NCBI GenBank assembly: GCA_041191145.1
Contig: JBEEPK010000087.1
Location: 1 to 6,931, forward strand
Source: UBA961 sp041191145
Lineage (GTDB): Bacteria; Bacteroidota; Ignavibacteria; Kapaibacteriales; UBA961
Length of the DNA stretch: 6,931 nucleotides
Reading direction: 5' to 3'
Shown here: positions 1-6,931 of the stretch, piece by piece
Layout: every line of letters starts with the position of its first letter
Numbering within the stretch: position 1 is the stretch's first letter
Position numbers and translations under genes: made by a program
The notes under the pieces: model-generated
Told to the model about the DNA's origin: nothing
Databases searched by the model: none
Seen by the model: only the letters and a program-made list of their open reading frames with translations

Positions 1-9
1 GATGCAGAA

Positions 10-234
10 CTAATTTGATTTTGTACTATTATGCCTTGGGACCACTGATGGTGGACTTCTTTCATATGATGATACATGCTCTAAAGGAACTAAAAATATA
101 TTGGCTGGTATAATGGTTTCTGGTTTCAGGCCAAGAATTATTTTGTGCTCTTCTATGGGTGTTAACGAAAGCAAGAATGATATTCCTTGGTTTGTAAGAG
201 TAATGCTGACCAATCCATTGAAAGACAAAGTCAT
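10..234 (-). other. 74-codon frame overlapping the PNGase-like gene stop; possible displaced T9SS tail
   Basis: This frame opens with an ATG that overlaps the TGA of the PNGase F-like gene as ATGA, and it runs to a TAG at 10-12. It has no ribosome-binding site and no known domain. Joined to the end of the upstream protein across a frame change, it gives an arrangement like a T9SS sorting domain. The upstream IQIV strand is followed about 24 residues later by GISFLLSL, matching the spacing from RVVD to GFYLLQI in the neighbouring Omp28-like protein. Past that point it runs on for about 40 residues that do not resemble a normal T9SS end. It may be a frameshifted gene end, a sequencing error, a small coupled gene or chance. 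I favour a displaced gene end, weakly. Confidence 0.3.
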
Positions 235-2396
235 TTAAGAAAATGACTTGAGACAATCTGGATTGTTCCCTCTAAATCTCTTGGCATACCTAATAATTGC
301 AAATTAGCAATGCCTGAAAGTGTTGGATTCGGAGCAATATTCAAAGTAGGTACTGAAACATCATTGATTCCTTCATCGATGGATACTGCATTCATATTGA
401 CGCGGAATGGTATAATTTCTCGATCACCAAAGCTAGCATATATACCTGATGGTTGACCATAATTTGCTGCTTGTGAATTGAAAATGATTGTTGAACCACC
501 AACTTCACGCAATGAATAAAATCCTCTGGTAGAACCTTGGAAAATTGGATACAATCCGTCACCAAGAGCTTCATCGTATATTACAAATCGATAACATCCA
601 TCTTCCAAATTAAATGTATCACGGATTGTGGCACCATCTTGAAAATTACCTCTTTCCTTAATGATGTATCCGTCCGCATCTTGCACTTCATAACGAATAC
701 CATTGGGAATACCTGAAACAGCATCAGTCTTAAGCATCAAAGCTACTTTTCCCGATGTGGTCAATTTTGGATTTGAGAATGCAACTGTCTTAATGTCTCC
801 TATATCAGATTCATCCAAGCGACCATTTGGTTCAAATACTTGAACAGTAAATGTATGATCCCCATTTGGAAAATCAATGATTGGAAGTTCAATTTCAGAT
901 TCTTCCATGAATGCAATATTTCCTGACCAATTAAAGTACTTGTCTTCACCACTATCAATGCGATAGCGAATGATCATGGAATTAAGAGTATTAGAGCCTT
1001 GGTTTTTCACGACTATCAGTGGCTTTTGACCAGGACAAATCGGATTCATTCTGCGATACTTATATGCACTATTAGGCATCTTAATTTCTTCCAAGGATAC
1101 ATTATTCATGTAATTTGATTTGGAATATAATAACTGCCCTTCAATTATATAGCTTGCTCTTTTTGACAAATCCTGATTTTCATATGGTTCCATTGCATAG
1201 GAAATTTCAAGACTATCAAAGCCATTGAAAAATGGCGTTACATGATAATCCCAATATTGGACCACATCACCAGGACACCATCCTGCTCGATTATAATACC
1301 AAGTGCCTGCTTGTGGATAAATTGGATTTTGACCACAATCACCTCTCCAGAGAAACTGCTCAAATTTCTCTTCCCCATTAATCAAGATCTTATGTGTTTT
1401 TTGCGAAAACTCTGCTGCATTTTCTGTGCCTCCGAATCCATGACCAGTAGTCTGCAAACGCAAAGTAATCTTATCGGTTAATTGCAAACGATTGAATTTC
1501 ATCGGTTTCAAGAGTTTCTCGATGGGATTTCCCGGATCCCCATAAGTAGGATTTCCTGACCAAAACACTCTGTGTTCATATGTTTCTCTTGCAGGAATTC
1601 CTTCTATGAAAGTAAAATCTAGATTAAACAGTGACCCCTGTGACCAGCCATCATAAAATACTTTGATTTCAGTGGAATCTCTCAGAATATGGGCATAATC
1701 GGTTACATCAAAGTCCCAAGTATATGACCAATTTTCATTATGCCATTTTCCATATGGCGTTATGAAACGACCAATTTCTGTTTCATTAACTATTTCAAAC
1801 GGCTTATATGCTTTTCTGGTCCCTTTTATGAAGGTAGTATCGCCTGTAACAAAAAAGGAATCTACTTTGGCACCTGTTGAGCTAAAGAGAATATTCCAGT
1901 AACCAGCTTCATATGCGGGCATTGAATCAGTCACTTGGAAAGGATTTGCATTATCCTTATACATCCAAATCTGGAAGGGATTATTTGGGACAGTATCTGT
2001 TTTTTTTGCGGTTGCATTGTATTTTGTTTTGAAGGTCGGTTGGAGTGCAACTCTCAATGAGTCTGAAAAAGCACCAGCTTTTGAGAACATTGGAGCATCA
2101 ACTAAATTGGAATCCATTTTACCTGTTCTAGTACGGGCATAGACTCTCATAGTATAGTCCCATTCACCGCATCCACCCTTCGGACAAGTCAATGTGAAAT
2201 TCATGAAGATTCTTTCGAATCGTTTGTCTTTGGATGGGAATTCTCCCCATCGATTTTGATTTCCATACCAGGTCCAAAGATATTTGTCGAACAGCTTCAC
2301 CTTCGTGGTGTCGCCTCTTTCTGCAAATAGATTTGTAATCCCAAACATTGGAATGACTATGAAGAGTAGAATTGCATGGCGTAGAAATGTATTCAT
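231..2396 (-). CDS. Secreted PNGase F-type peptide-N-glycosidase-like protein, sorting tail apparently truncated
   Basis: The family hydrolyses the bond between asparagine and the first GlcNAc of N-glycans. A signal peptide occupies residues 1-25 (cleavage after LFA). The core follows PNGase F closely: CPKGGCGEWDY (71-81), GRFITPYG (209-216), TEIKVFYDGW (242-251), AAEF..KTH (327-335) and the stretch from DCGQNPIY to NRAGWCPGD (353-377). By alignment from memory, catalytic D60 corresponds to D80 and E206 to E329, while E118 is replaced by D249. Disulfide pairs C71/C76 and C354/C374 are kept; the C204/C208 pair is missing. About 110 residues (90-205) are inserted relative to PNGase F. An Ig-like module (454-540), a P-domain-like motif DGCYRFVIYDEALGDGL (599-615) and the start of a T9SS tail (LNIAPNPT, 686-693) follow. 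The tail stops about 32 residues after that motif, half the usual length. The start lies 29 bases after the Omp28-like stop, suggesting co-transcription. Family assignment is firm; activity is inferred. Confidence 0.9.
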   Translation of the reverse strand: MNTFLRHAILLFIVIPMFGITNLFAERGDTTKVKLFDKYLWTWYGNQNRWGEFPSKDKRFERIFMNFTLTCPKGGCGEWDYTMRVYARTRTGKMDSNLVDAPMFSKAGAFSDSLRVALQPTFKTKYNATAKKTDTVPNNPFQIWMYKDNANPFQVTDSMPAYEAGYWNILFSSTGAKVDSFFVTGDTTFIKGTRKAYKPFEIVNETEIGRFITPYGKWHNENWSYTWDFDVTDYAHILRDSTEIKVFYDGWSQGSLFNLDFTFIEGIPARETYEHRVFWSGNPTYGDPGNPIEKLLKPMKFNRLQLTDKITLRLQTTGHGFGGTENAAEFSQKTHKILINGEEKFEQFLWRGDCGQNPIYPQAGTWYYNRAGWCPGDVVQYWDYHVTPFFNGFDSLEISYAMEPYENQDLSKRASYIIEGQLLYSKSNYMNNVSLEEIKMPNSAYKYRRMNPICPGQKPLIVVKNQGSNTLNSMIIRYRIDSGEDKYFNWSGNIAFMEESEIELPIIDFPNGDHTFTVQVFEPNGRLDESDIGDIKTVAFSNPKLTTSGKVALMLKTDAVSGIPNGIRYEVQDADGYIIKERGNFQDGATIRDTFNLEDGCYRFVIYDEALGDGLYPIFQGSTRGFYSLREVGGSTIIFNSQAANYGQPSGIYASFGDREIIPFRVNMNAVSIDEGINDVSVPTLNIAPNPTLSGIANLQLLGMPRDLEGTIQIVSSHFLK

Positions 2397-2425
2397 GATC
2401 TATTCTCTGAATGAATATCAAATAA

Positions 2426-4726
2426 TCAATAAATGAAAGGTAGAACTTGCATTCCATCTTCTGAAATAATTTGAAGAAGATAGAATCCTCTTGTCATCAA
2501 AGGCAATTTGAATGGACTTGCATCAATATTTCCTGAAGCATATGTTTTTCCAGACAAATCCACAACACGATACCGCATGTCTTTTACGGAGTTCATTTGA
2601 ATTACTATACCGTCAGCAATATGAGTAATCATTGCCGCTTCTGGTGATTCCTCAATAGAACTTGGTATATAAGAACCGGACAATGCAATCACCATGGTTT
2701 CCAATTCATTTCTGTCAGGGACAATCTGCAGTTCAGCATTCTTTATTCCAGGCCCTGAAGGTGAGAATGAAACGGTGATCTCAATGTTTCCCCCCGCCGG
2801 AATTGTAGTGATACTAGCAGGCTGAATTGAAAATGCACTCTGATCAGCTCCTTTTAAGGAAATTGATGAAATGACGGTTTCCACATTTCCCGGATTAGAG
2901 AGAATGAATTTCTTTGTATTGCCGGTCATCGATGCAACTGTTCCAAAATCTATGGAAGTCACCGATGATGTTAATTGAGGATTTGGAACGAATGAAAAAT
3001 TCTCAATCCATGCAAGCGAGCGATCAATCAGCGTTTTTCTCTGAGCAGAGTCTGTGATCGCAAATGGATGCAAACCCAAGTACACGATACGATTCGTATT
3101 TCTCTGTACACGAACGCCACCAATTGTATCACCTGTTGAGCTGGTTGACAGTGTTAAAATCGAAGTAATTGAAGTATTGGATTTGTTCTTCAGCTTCATT
3201 GGATAAAAAGCATAGCTTCTTGGAGCACAAGAAAGCGTCAAACCATTAGAGATAGTATCACCTTGAACACCGGACAAAGTATATGCAGTATTTCTGACCA
3301 TAAATCCGGCATAGGTAACACCGATTGTATCAAAGAGTGCAACTTTGTCAAAAAACATATTATTGGTTGTGAATTGTCCGGACAGCATAAATGAAATGCC
3401 CTTATTTCCCAAACCAAGCATGAAATCAGATTCTGCCTTAACGATTCTTCCACTGTCTGCACAATGCCAAATAAAACGCTTTAGAGAAGTAAACTTTTCG
3501 ATATTCTGCATGAATTCATTCGTACTCATGGCAATATATCTCTTGACTCCGGGTAATATTACGGCATCTGCAAATGGACCGACATTTCCACTAAGATTGT
3601 CTTGAACCAAAAATGCTTCTGATTCTTTTGAAACAATCGTAATTGGAGTGGCTGAATATGTTTTCCCTGATCCTTCGGCAAATGTCAACAAAACTTCTCC
3701 AATTCCGGGTTGAGCGGATCTCTGAAATTCCATTGATATTTCTTTTTTCTCACCAGGATTAAGTGTGAACGAGGTTTGATTACCAGTCAATTTCAAAGTC
3801 CAGTCTTGCGGAGTGCGTGGCGATTTCACAATCGACACATTGTTATATGTGATTGGAGCACCTGAAGCATTTCCGATTGAAGCTTTGAGCGTGATTGTTC
3901 CTTGAGTCGGCAATGCTTCAAATACGGGCGAAATGGTCGGAGGAAAACTCAGTGTTGTTGAAATCATTGTTCCAACAGGTTTTTGTACGCTTATGGAGGA
4001 TTGAATGATTTCCAATGTTCGTGGATTCTGCAAAAATGCAATAACATTTACTGTACTATTCCACAATTCACCTGTTCCTTTGGTATAGGTATAAGAAACT
4101 GATTTCTTTTCTTTTGCATTCGTATTCCATGCAGTTCCTTTTTCATCCGGAAGCATTGTCATCATGGAAGATGCAAACTCAGTTTGTCCATTTGATGCAG
4201 GTAGAGTATTGACAATATTCGGAAGATTTACAAGATCGGTGTAAACAGCCGTGTGAAGTACATAATCTTTCAATTCAATGTCCGCCTCCACATCAACGGT
4301 AACTTTCATTTCATTACCCGAAACTACTTCTTGCTTCACTGACATCACTATCGGATATGGCATTTGCTGATCGAGTCTGGCTAGATTCCACATCGCCAGA
4401 GAATCTCTCGGATCTACTGATTTATGTCCATTGACTCTCGAAGCGGGCAATGCGGGAACTGCATATAAAGCACCTCGTACATCATTGTGGACTGTATTTG
4501 CTTTGTAAAAAGGATCTCCGGGGGAAGGAATGTTCAAATGATATTTCAACGCGATAATTCCACTATCCAATTTTGCAACCACTTTCAATACTTTATCGGC
4601 ATCGACGCACGGTTTGCAAGTAGCGCTAGTGAATTCCTCTATGAGCACGAGTCTTTTGGGACTACTCTGAGAAAATAGAGAGCATTGAAGAAGGAAAAAC
4701 AAAGAAAGAAATATGATAGCTTGCAT
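2426..4726 (-). CDS. Secreted Omp28-related multidomain protein with T9SS sorting domain
   Basis: A 766-residue surface or secreted protein. I chose the ATG at 4726 because it begins directly with a signal peptide (MQAIIFLSLFFLLQCSLFSQ); an in-frame ATG at 4771 would add 15 polar residues before it. Residues 26-110 look like the Omp28-related thioredoxin-like domain, with IEEFTSATCKPC (29-40) supplying a CxxC and DPFYKAN further on. Residues about 250-365 appear to be an Ig-like beta domain. Residues about 370-575 resemble a non-catalytic class I amidotransferase-like fold, ending in RIVYLGLHPFAITDS and LAWI. Residues 583-687 form a HYDIN/choice-of-anchor-D type domain (IDFGTV, LSNPGN, ITVSFSP). 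Residues 695-766 are a complete T9SS type A tail (YRVVDLSGK, GFYLLQI). The molecular function of such proteins is unknown; the CxxC may be redox-active or structural. It is probably the first gene of a two-gene unit with the PNGase-like gene. Confidence 0.85.
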   Translation of the reverse strand: MQAIIFLSLFFLLQCSLFSQSSPKRLVLIEEFTSATCKPCVDADKVLKVVAKLDSGIIALKYHLNIPSPGDPFYKANTVHNDVRGALYAVPALPASRVNGHKSVDPRDSLAMWNLARLDQQMPYPIVMSVKQEVVSGNEMKVTVDVEADIELKDYVLHTAVYTDLVNLPNIVNTLPASNGQTEFASSMMTMLPDEKGTAWNTNAKEKKSVSYTYTKGTGELWNSTVNVIAFLQNPRTLEIIQSSISVQKPVGTMISTTLSFPPTISPVFEALPTQGTITLKASIGNASGAPITYNNVSIVKSPRTPQDWTLKLTGNQTSFTLNPGEKKEISMEFQRSAQPGIGEVLLTFAEGSGKTYSATPITIVSKESEAFLVQDNLSGNVGPFADAVILPGVKRYIAMSTNEFMQNIEKFTSLKRFIWHCADSGRIVKAESDFMLGLGNKGISFMLSGQFTTNNMFFDKVALFDTIGVTYAGFMVRNTAYTLSGVQGDTISNGLTLSCAPRSYAFYPMKLKNKSNTSITSILTLSTSSTGDTIGGVRVQRNTNRIVYLGLHPFAITDSAQRKTLIDRSLAWIENFSFVPNPQLTSSVTSIDFGTVASMTGNTKKFILSNPGNVETVISSISLKGADQSAFSIQPASITTIPAGGNIEITVSFSPSGPGIKNAELQIVPDRNELETMVIALSGSYIPSSIEESPEAAMITHIADGIVIQMNSVKDMRYRVVDLSGKTYASGNIDASPFKLPLMTRGFYLLQIISEDGMQVLPFIY

Positions 4727-4864
4727 ATATGCACCATGTCTTATGTGTTCATGGAATCTTGATTCAGCCACAAATCACTGTAATTACGCAGGTATTTGAC
4801 GGCATTGGCGCAAATTAGCCAAAGTAGAGGCCATGACCAACAGAATTTTGTCCCCAATTTTCTA
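4727..4864. other. Intergenic gap between ABC ATPase and Omp28-like gene
   Basis: A 138-base gap if the Omp28-like gene starts at 4726. It must contain the end of the ABC ATPase transcript and probably the promoter of the secreted pair. I see one weak inverted repeat, TTGGC at 4805-4809 with GCCAA at 4818-4822. It has a 5-base stem and 8-base loop but no T-run, so I do not call it a terminator. No good Bacteroidota-type (TTTG / TAnnTTTG) or sigma-70 promoter stands out. Confidence 0.4.
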
Positions 4865-5857
4865 TCAATTCTGCGATGATGCATCGATGTTTTTCCCTGA
4901 AAAAATCTCCCTAATCACTTCTTCCACAGGCATTTCGGAAATCGTAATGTCACGCACCGAAAAATGAGCCAAAAAGTGCGATGTGATCTTGGCTACTTCA
5001 CTCTTCGGCACTTTGAATGTGATATGATCTTTTCCAATTTCTGAAACATATTCATTATGTGGAATGTCTTGAGGAGAGACTTCATGATCAATTACAATGG
5101 TCAGTATTTTTTCTCCTGAGAATCTTTCAACCAGTCCACTCAAAGCTCCATCAAATTGAATTCTACCTTCATCCATCAAAATGACTCTTTTGCACAGTGC
5201 TTCAATATCATCCATATAGTGACTTGTCAATATGATGGTTGTACCCTGTTCTTTATTGAATTCTGCTATGAATTCGCGCAATGAATGTTGCGCTACGATA
5301 TCCAGTCCGATGGTGGGTTCATCAAGAAAAACAACTTTTGGATAATGGAGTAGCGCACCGATCAATTCACATTTCATGCGCTCTCCAAGACTTAACTTCC
5401 GAACTTGGATATGCAGTTTTTCGGCAATATCCAAACGCTCTGACATTTCCTTTAATCGATTATTAAAATCATGATTTGCTATCCGATACATTTCTTTATT
5501 CAAAAGGAATGAATCACCTGCCGGTAAATCCCACCATAATTGATTTCTTTGTCCCATCACCAGTGAAAAATTTCTTCTAAAATCATTATGTCTTTCCCAT
5601 GGCACATAACCCATGACGGTGGCAATCCCTGAACTTGGATGAAGCAGTCCGGAAAGCATCTTAAGCGTAGTGGTTTTACCTGCTCCATTGGCACCAAGCA
5701 TGCCGACCAAAGCTCCCTCCTCAATTGAAAATGTGACTGAGTCCGCTGCTATGAATTCTGTATATTCGCGATGAAACAGCGATTTCATAGAGTTCAATAA
5801 ACCGGGCTGTTTTACATGGGTTCGAAATATTTTGGTCAATGATTCTACATGGATCAT
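4865..5857 (-). CDS. ABC transporter ATP-binding protein, COG4586 type
   Basis: This is the ATP-hydrolysing subunit of an ABC-2 type exporter, acting at the inner face of the cytoplasmic membrane. All nucleotide-binding motifs are intact in the 330 residues: Walker A GANGAGKTT (55-63), Q-loop with Q103, signature LSLGE (155-159, a variant of LSGGQ), Walker B VVFLDEPT (175-182), D-loop GLD (184-186) and switch histidine H213 in TSHYMDD. The stretch MGQRNQLWWDLP (101-112) and the N-terminal lead before the P-loop are typical of COG4586. After residue 240 comes a C-terminal accessory region of about 90 residues. COG4586 ATPases usually sit beside two ABC-2 permease genes (COG4587 and COG3694). 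Neither is adjacent here: upstream is a divergent DUF2279 gene and downstream the unrelated secreted pair. The substrate is unknown. The ATG at 5857 matches the family's N-terminus; only a weak GGGA lies 8 bases before it. Confidence 0.9.
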   Translation of the reverse strand: MIHVESLTKIFRTHVKQPGLLNSMKSLFHREYTEFIAADSVTFSIEEGALVGMLGANGAGKTTTLKMLSGLLHPSSGIATVMGYVPWERHNDFRRNFSLVMGQRNQLWWDLPAGDSFLLNKEMYRIANHDFNNRLKEMSERLDIAEKLHIQVRKLSLGERMKCELIGALLHYPKVVFLDEPTIGLDIVAQHSLREFIAEFNKEQGTTIILTSHYMDDIEALCKRVILMDEGRIQFDGALSGLVERFSGEKILTIVIDHEVSPQDIPHNEYVSEIGKDHITFKVPKSEVAKITSHFLAHFSVRDITISEMPVEEVIREIFSGKNIDASSQN

Positions 5858-5893
5858 GAAAAGATTCCCAAATGATTATCACAATTTATTGAA
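5858..5893. promoter_or_regulatory. 36-base divergent intergenic region
   Basis: The ABC ATPase (minus) and DUF2279 gene (plus) start back to back with only 36 AT-rich bases between them. That is too short for two separate full promoters, so promoter elements must extend into the coding regions. A -10-like GATAAT is read on the minus strand at 5875-5880, but it has no well-spaced -35 box. The regulatory role is inferred from geometry only. Confidence 0.3.
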
Positions 5894-6751
5894 TTGAATT
5901 CTTCAAAACACATATGCACCTTTTTTGCCTTTGTATGCTTGTATTTTTCTAGCACGCATAGTACTTGGGCTTTGGAAGATTCAACATATCAACAGTATAT
6001 CCCTTGGGGATTATCAACTGTCATGCTGGGGATTTCATTCAGCGAACAAGCAAAAGACTATTGGTCTGATTCCGCACCTTTTCATGTCATGGAGTGGAAA
6101 ACCGAATATGATGATGCATTGCTCGCAGACAAATTCGGACATGCGACTTTCTCCTATATTGCGGCCAGAAATATTGGAGGCATATTTGAGCAAAGTGGTT
6201 ATGACAGAAGAACTTCAACCTGGATTGGCAGTGGAATTTCATTGTTTCATCAAACAGTTGTAGAAATCCGCGATGGTTACTCGGAAGGCGCTCCCTATTT
6301 AGGTTTTAGCAGAGGTGATGCCATTGCAAATGTCATTGGTTCAGGACTTCCGATTCTTCAGGAGTATATTCCGGAATTGGATTTCATTCGCATGAAATTT
6401 TCTTTTCTTCCATCTCAATCATTCAAGCAACATGGTGGAAATTCATTATTGAATGATTATCAAAGTACATATCATTGGCTTAGCTTCAATATCGCGGGAA
6501 TGATCGGAAAGGAGAATATTGGTGCATGGTCTAAATATATCAATGTAGCGATCGGACATTCTGTCAACAATATCAATCGTTATGGTAGCGGAAATCACGA
6601 GTTATTTCTTTCATTGGATTTCAATGCAGAAGCTTTGCCATTTGATGATGGATGGGGATTGACTCTCAAAAGACTTCTCAATTCGGTGAAACTTCCAATG
6701 CCATGCATCAAGATTCATCCGAATATTGTGTGGTATGGCATCAGAATCTGA
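5894..6751 (+). CDS. DUF2279 family protein, long Bacteroidota-type form
   Basis: A 285-residue exported or membrane-associated protein of unknown function. The DUF2279 signature is clear: DKFGHA (79-84), a hydrophobic stretch around the invariant-looking TVVEIRDGYS (121-130), GFSRGDAIANVIG (137-149) and a helix ending in P160. This core is shared with the short periplasmic protein YfiM of enterobacteria. The remaining residues (170-285) contain YHWLSFNIAGM and end in a repetitive beta-like segment (VWYGIRI), matching my recollection of longer Bacteroidota members. The start is TTG at 5894: the frame has an upstream stop at 5873-5875, no ATG before residue 44, and the TTG gives a fitting signal peptide (1-26, cleavage after TWA). 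There is no Shine-Dalgarno sequence. It is divergent from the ABC ATPase and convergent with polA, so probably monocistronic. Confidence 0.85.
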   Translation: MNSSKHICTFFAFVCLYFSSTHSTWALEDSTYQQYIPWGLSTVMLGISFSEQAKDYWSDSAPFHVMEWKTEYDDALLADKFGHATFSYIAARNIGGIFEQSGYDRRTSTWIGSGISLFHQTVVEIRDGYSEGAPYLGFSRGDAIANVIGSGLPILQEYIPELDFIRMKFSFLPSQSFKQHGGNSLLNDYQSTYHWLSFNIAGMIGKENIGAWSKYINVAIGHSVNNINRYGSGNHELFLSLDFNAEALPFDDGWGLTLKRLLNSVKLPMPCIKIHPNIVWYGIRI

Positions 6752-6754
6752 TCA
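6749..6754. other. Back-to-back stop codons in a TGATCA palindrome
   Basis: The DUF2279 TGA (6749-6751) and the polA TGA read on the minus strand (6752-6754) together form TGATCA. The convergent genes therefore share no bases but have no spacer. Any transcription terminator for either gene must lie inside the other's coding sequence. I saw no strong hairpin with a T-run nearby. Confidence 0.8.
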
Positions 6755-6931
6755 ATGTGCTTCTTCCCAATTTTCACCGACTCCTGTTTCAACTAGGATA
6801 GGCACTTCTCCAAGTGTCATTGCTGATTCCATTTCATGCTTAACAAGATCACGCAATGCATCAACTTCATCCTTCAATGCATCAAAAACAAGTTCATCAT
6901 GAATTTGCAAAATCATAAGTGAATTCATGCC
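6752..6931 (-). CDS. polA: DNA polymerase I, C-terminal end (partial)
   Basis: The last 59 codons of DNA polymerase I run off the right edge of the window; the 5' part lies outside. The translation contains LQIHDELVF (residues 8-16 of the fragment), which is polymerase motif C. Its H11-D12-E13 matches E. coli H881-D882-E883, where the aspartate is a catalytic metal ligand. It then follows the family to its characteristic end, VPILVETGVGENWEEAH, which aligns with the last residues of E. coli Pol I (VPLLVEVGSGENWDQAH). The enzyme fills gaps and removes RNA primers in replication and repair. The C-terminus appears intact. The TGA stop abuts the stop of the convergent DUF2279 gene with no spacer. 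Confidence 0.95.
   Translation of the reverse strand, partial: GMNSLMILQIHDELVFDALKDEVDALRDLVKHEMESAMTLGEVPILVETGVGENWEEAH

Noticed and set aside
62..256. 64-codon minus-strand frame starting at a TTG near the PNGase-like stop
   Set aside because: It overlaps both the gene end and the 74-codon frame, gives no strand pattern like a T9SS tail and has no recognisable domain; probably a chance open frame.
2164..2457. 97-codon minus-strand open frame across the Omp28-like/PNGase-like junction
   Set aside because: It lies in another frame over the strongly supported signal peptide and PNGase core, and its translation has no domain; a shadow.
3345..3605. 86-codon plus-strand frame inside the Omp28-like gene
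   Set aside because: Antisense to a well-supported coding region and without a recognisable domain.
4727..4771. Upstream ATG at 4771 as the start of the Omp28-like gene
   Set aside because: The added 15 residues are polar and histidine-rich and precede a signal peptide that starts cleanly at 4726.
4805..4822. Inverted repeat TTGGC/GCCAA as a terminator or operator
   Set aside because: Only a 5-base stem with no T-run; expected by chance in AT-rich DNA.
4727..4864. Bacteroidota-type TAnnTTTG promoter before the secreted pair
   Set aside because: TACTTTG and TAATTTG on the minus strand are each one base short of the motif and lack a spaced TTTG partner.

Overview
The window is AT-rich and carries hallmarks of the Bacteroidota/Chlorobiota group. 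Two large secreted proteins end in type IX secretion (T9SS) style C-terminal domains, one of them an Omp28-related surface protein with a HYDIN-like Ig repeat. The long form of DUF2279 is also present, and no gene has an obvious Shine-Dalgarno sequence. The mix resembles Ignavibacteria, Kapabacteria or environmental Bacteroidota. This placement is inferred from protein style, not from a search.

Layout from left to right. Bases 1-230 hold no confident gene, only a 74-codon minus-strand frame. It overlaps the stop of the next gene and may be the displaced end of that gene's sorting domain. Bases 231-2396 (minus) encode a 721-residue secreted PNGase F-type glycoamidase-like protein. Bases 2426-4726 (minus) encode a 766-residue secreted Omp28-related protein with a thioredoxin-like CxxC start, Ig-like domains, an amidotransferase-like fold, a HYDIN-like domain and a complete T9SS tail. 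These two genes are 29 bases apart and probably form one transcript, Omp28-like first. A 138-base gap separates them from a minus-strand ABC ATPase of the COG4586 type (4865-5857), which has no permease gene on either side. Diverging from it across 36 bases is a plus-strand DUF2279 membrane-associated protein (5894-6751, TTG start). Its stop abuts the stop of a convergent, partial polA (6752-6931, minus), of which only the last 59 codons are present.

The most distinctive unit is the secreted pair. It couples a putative N-glycan-releasing enzyme to a multidomain surface protein, both apparently meant for export through the T9SS. The enzyme's sorting domain looks broken by a frame change close to its end. 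polA, the ABC ATPase and DUF2279 are ordinary chromosomal genes with no visible functional tie to the pair. No mobile elements, CRISPR arrays, RNA genes or long repeats were seen.
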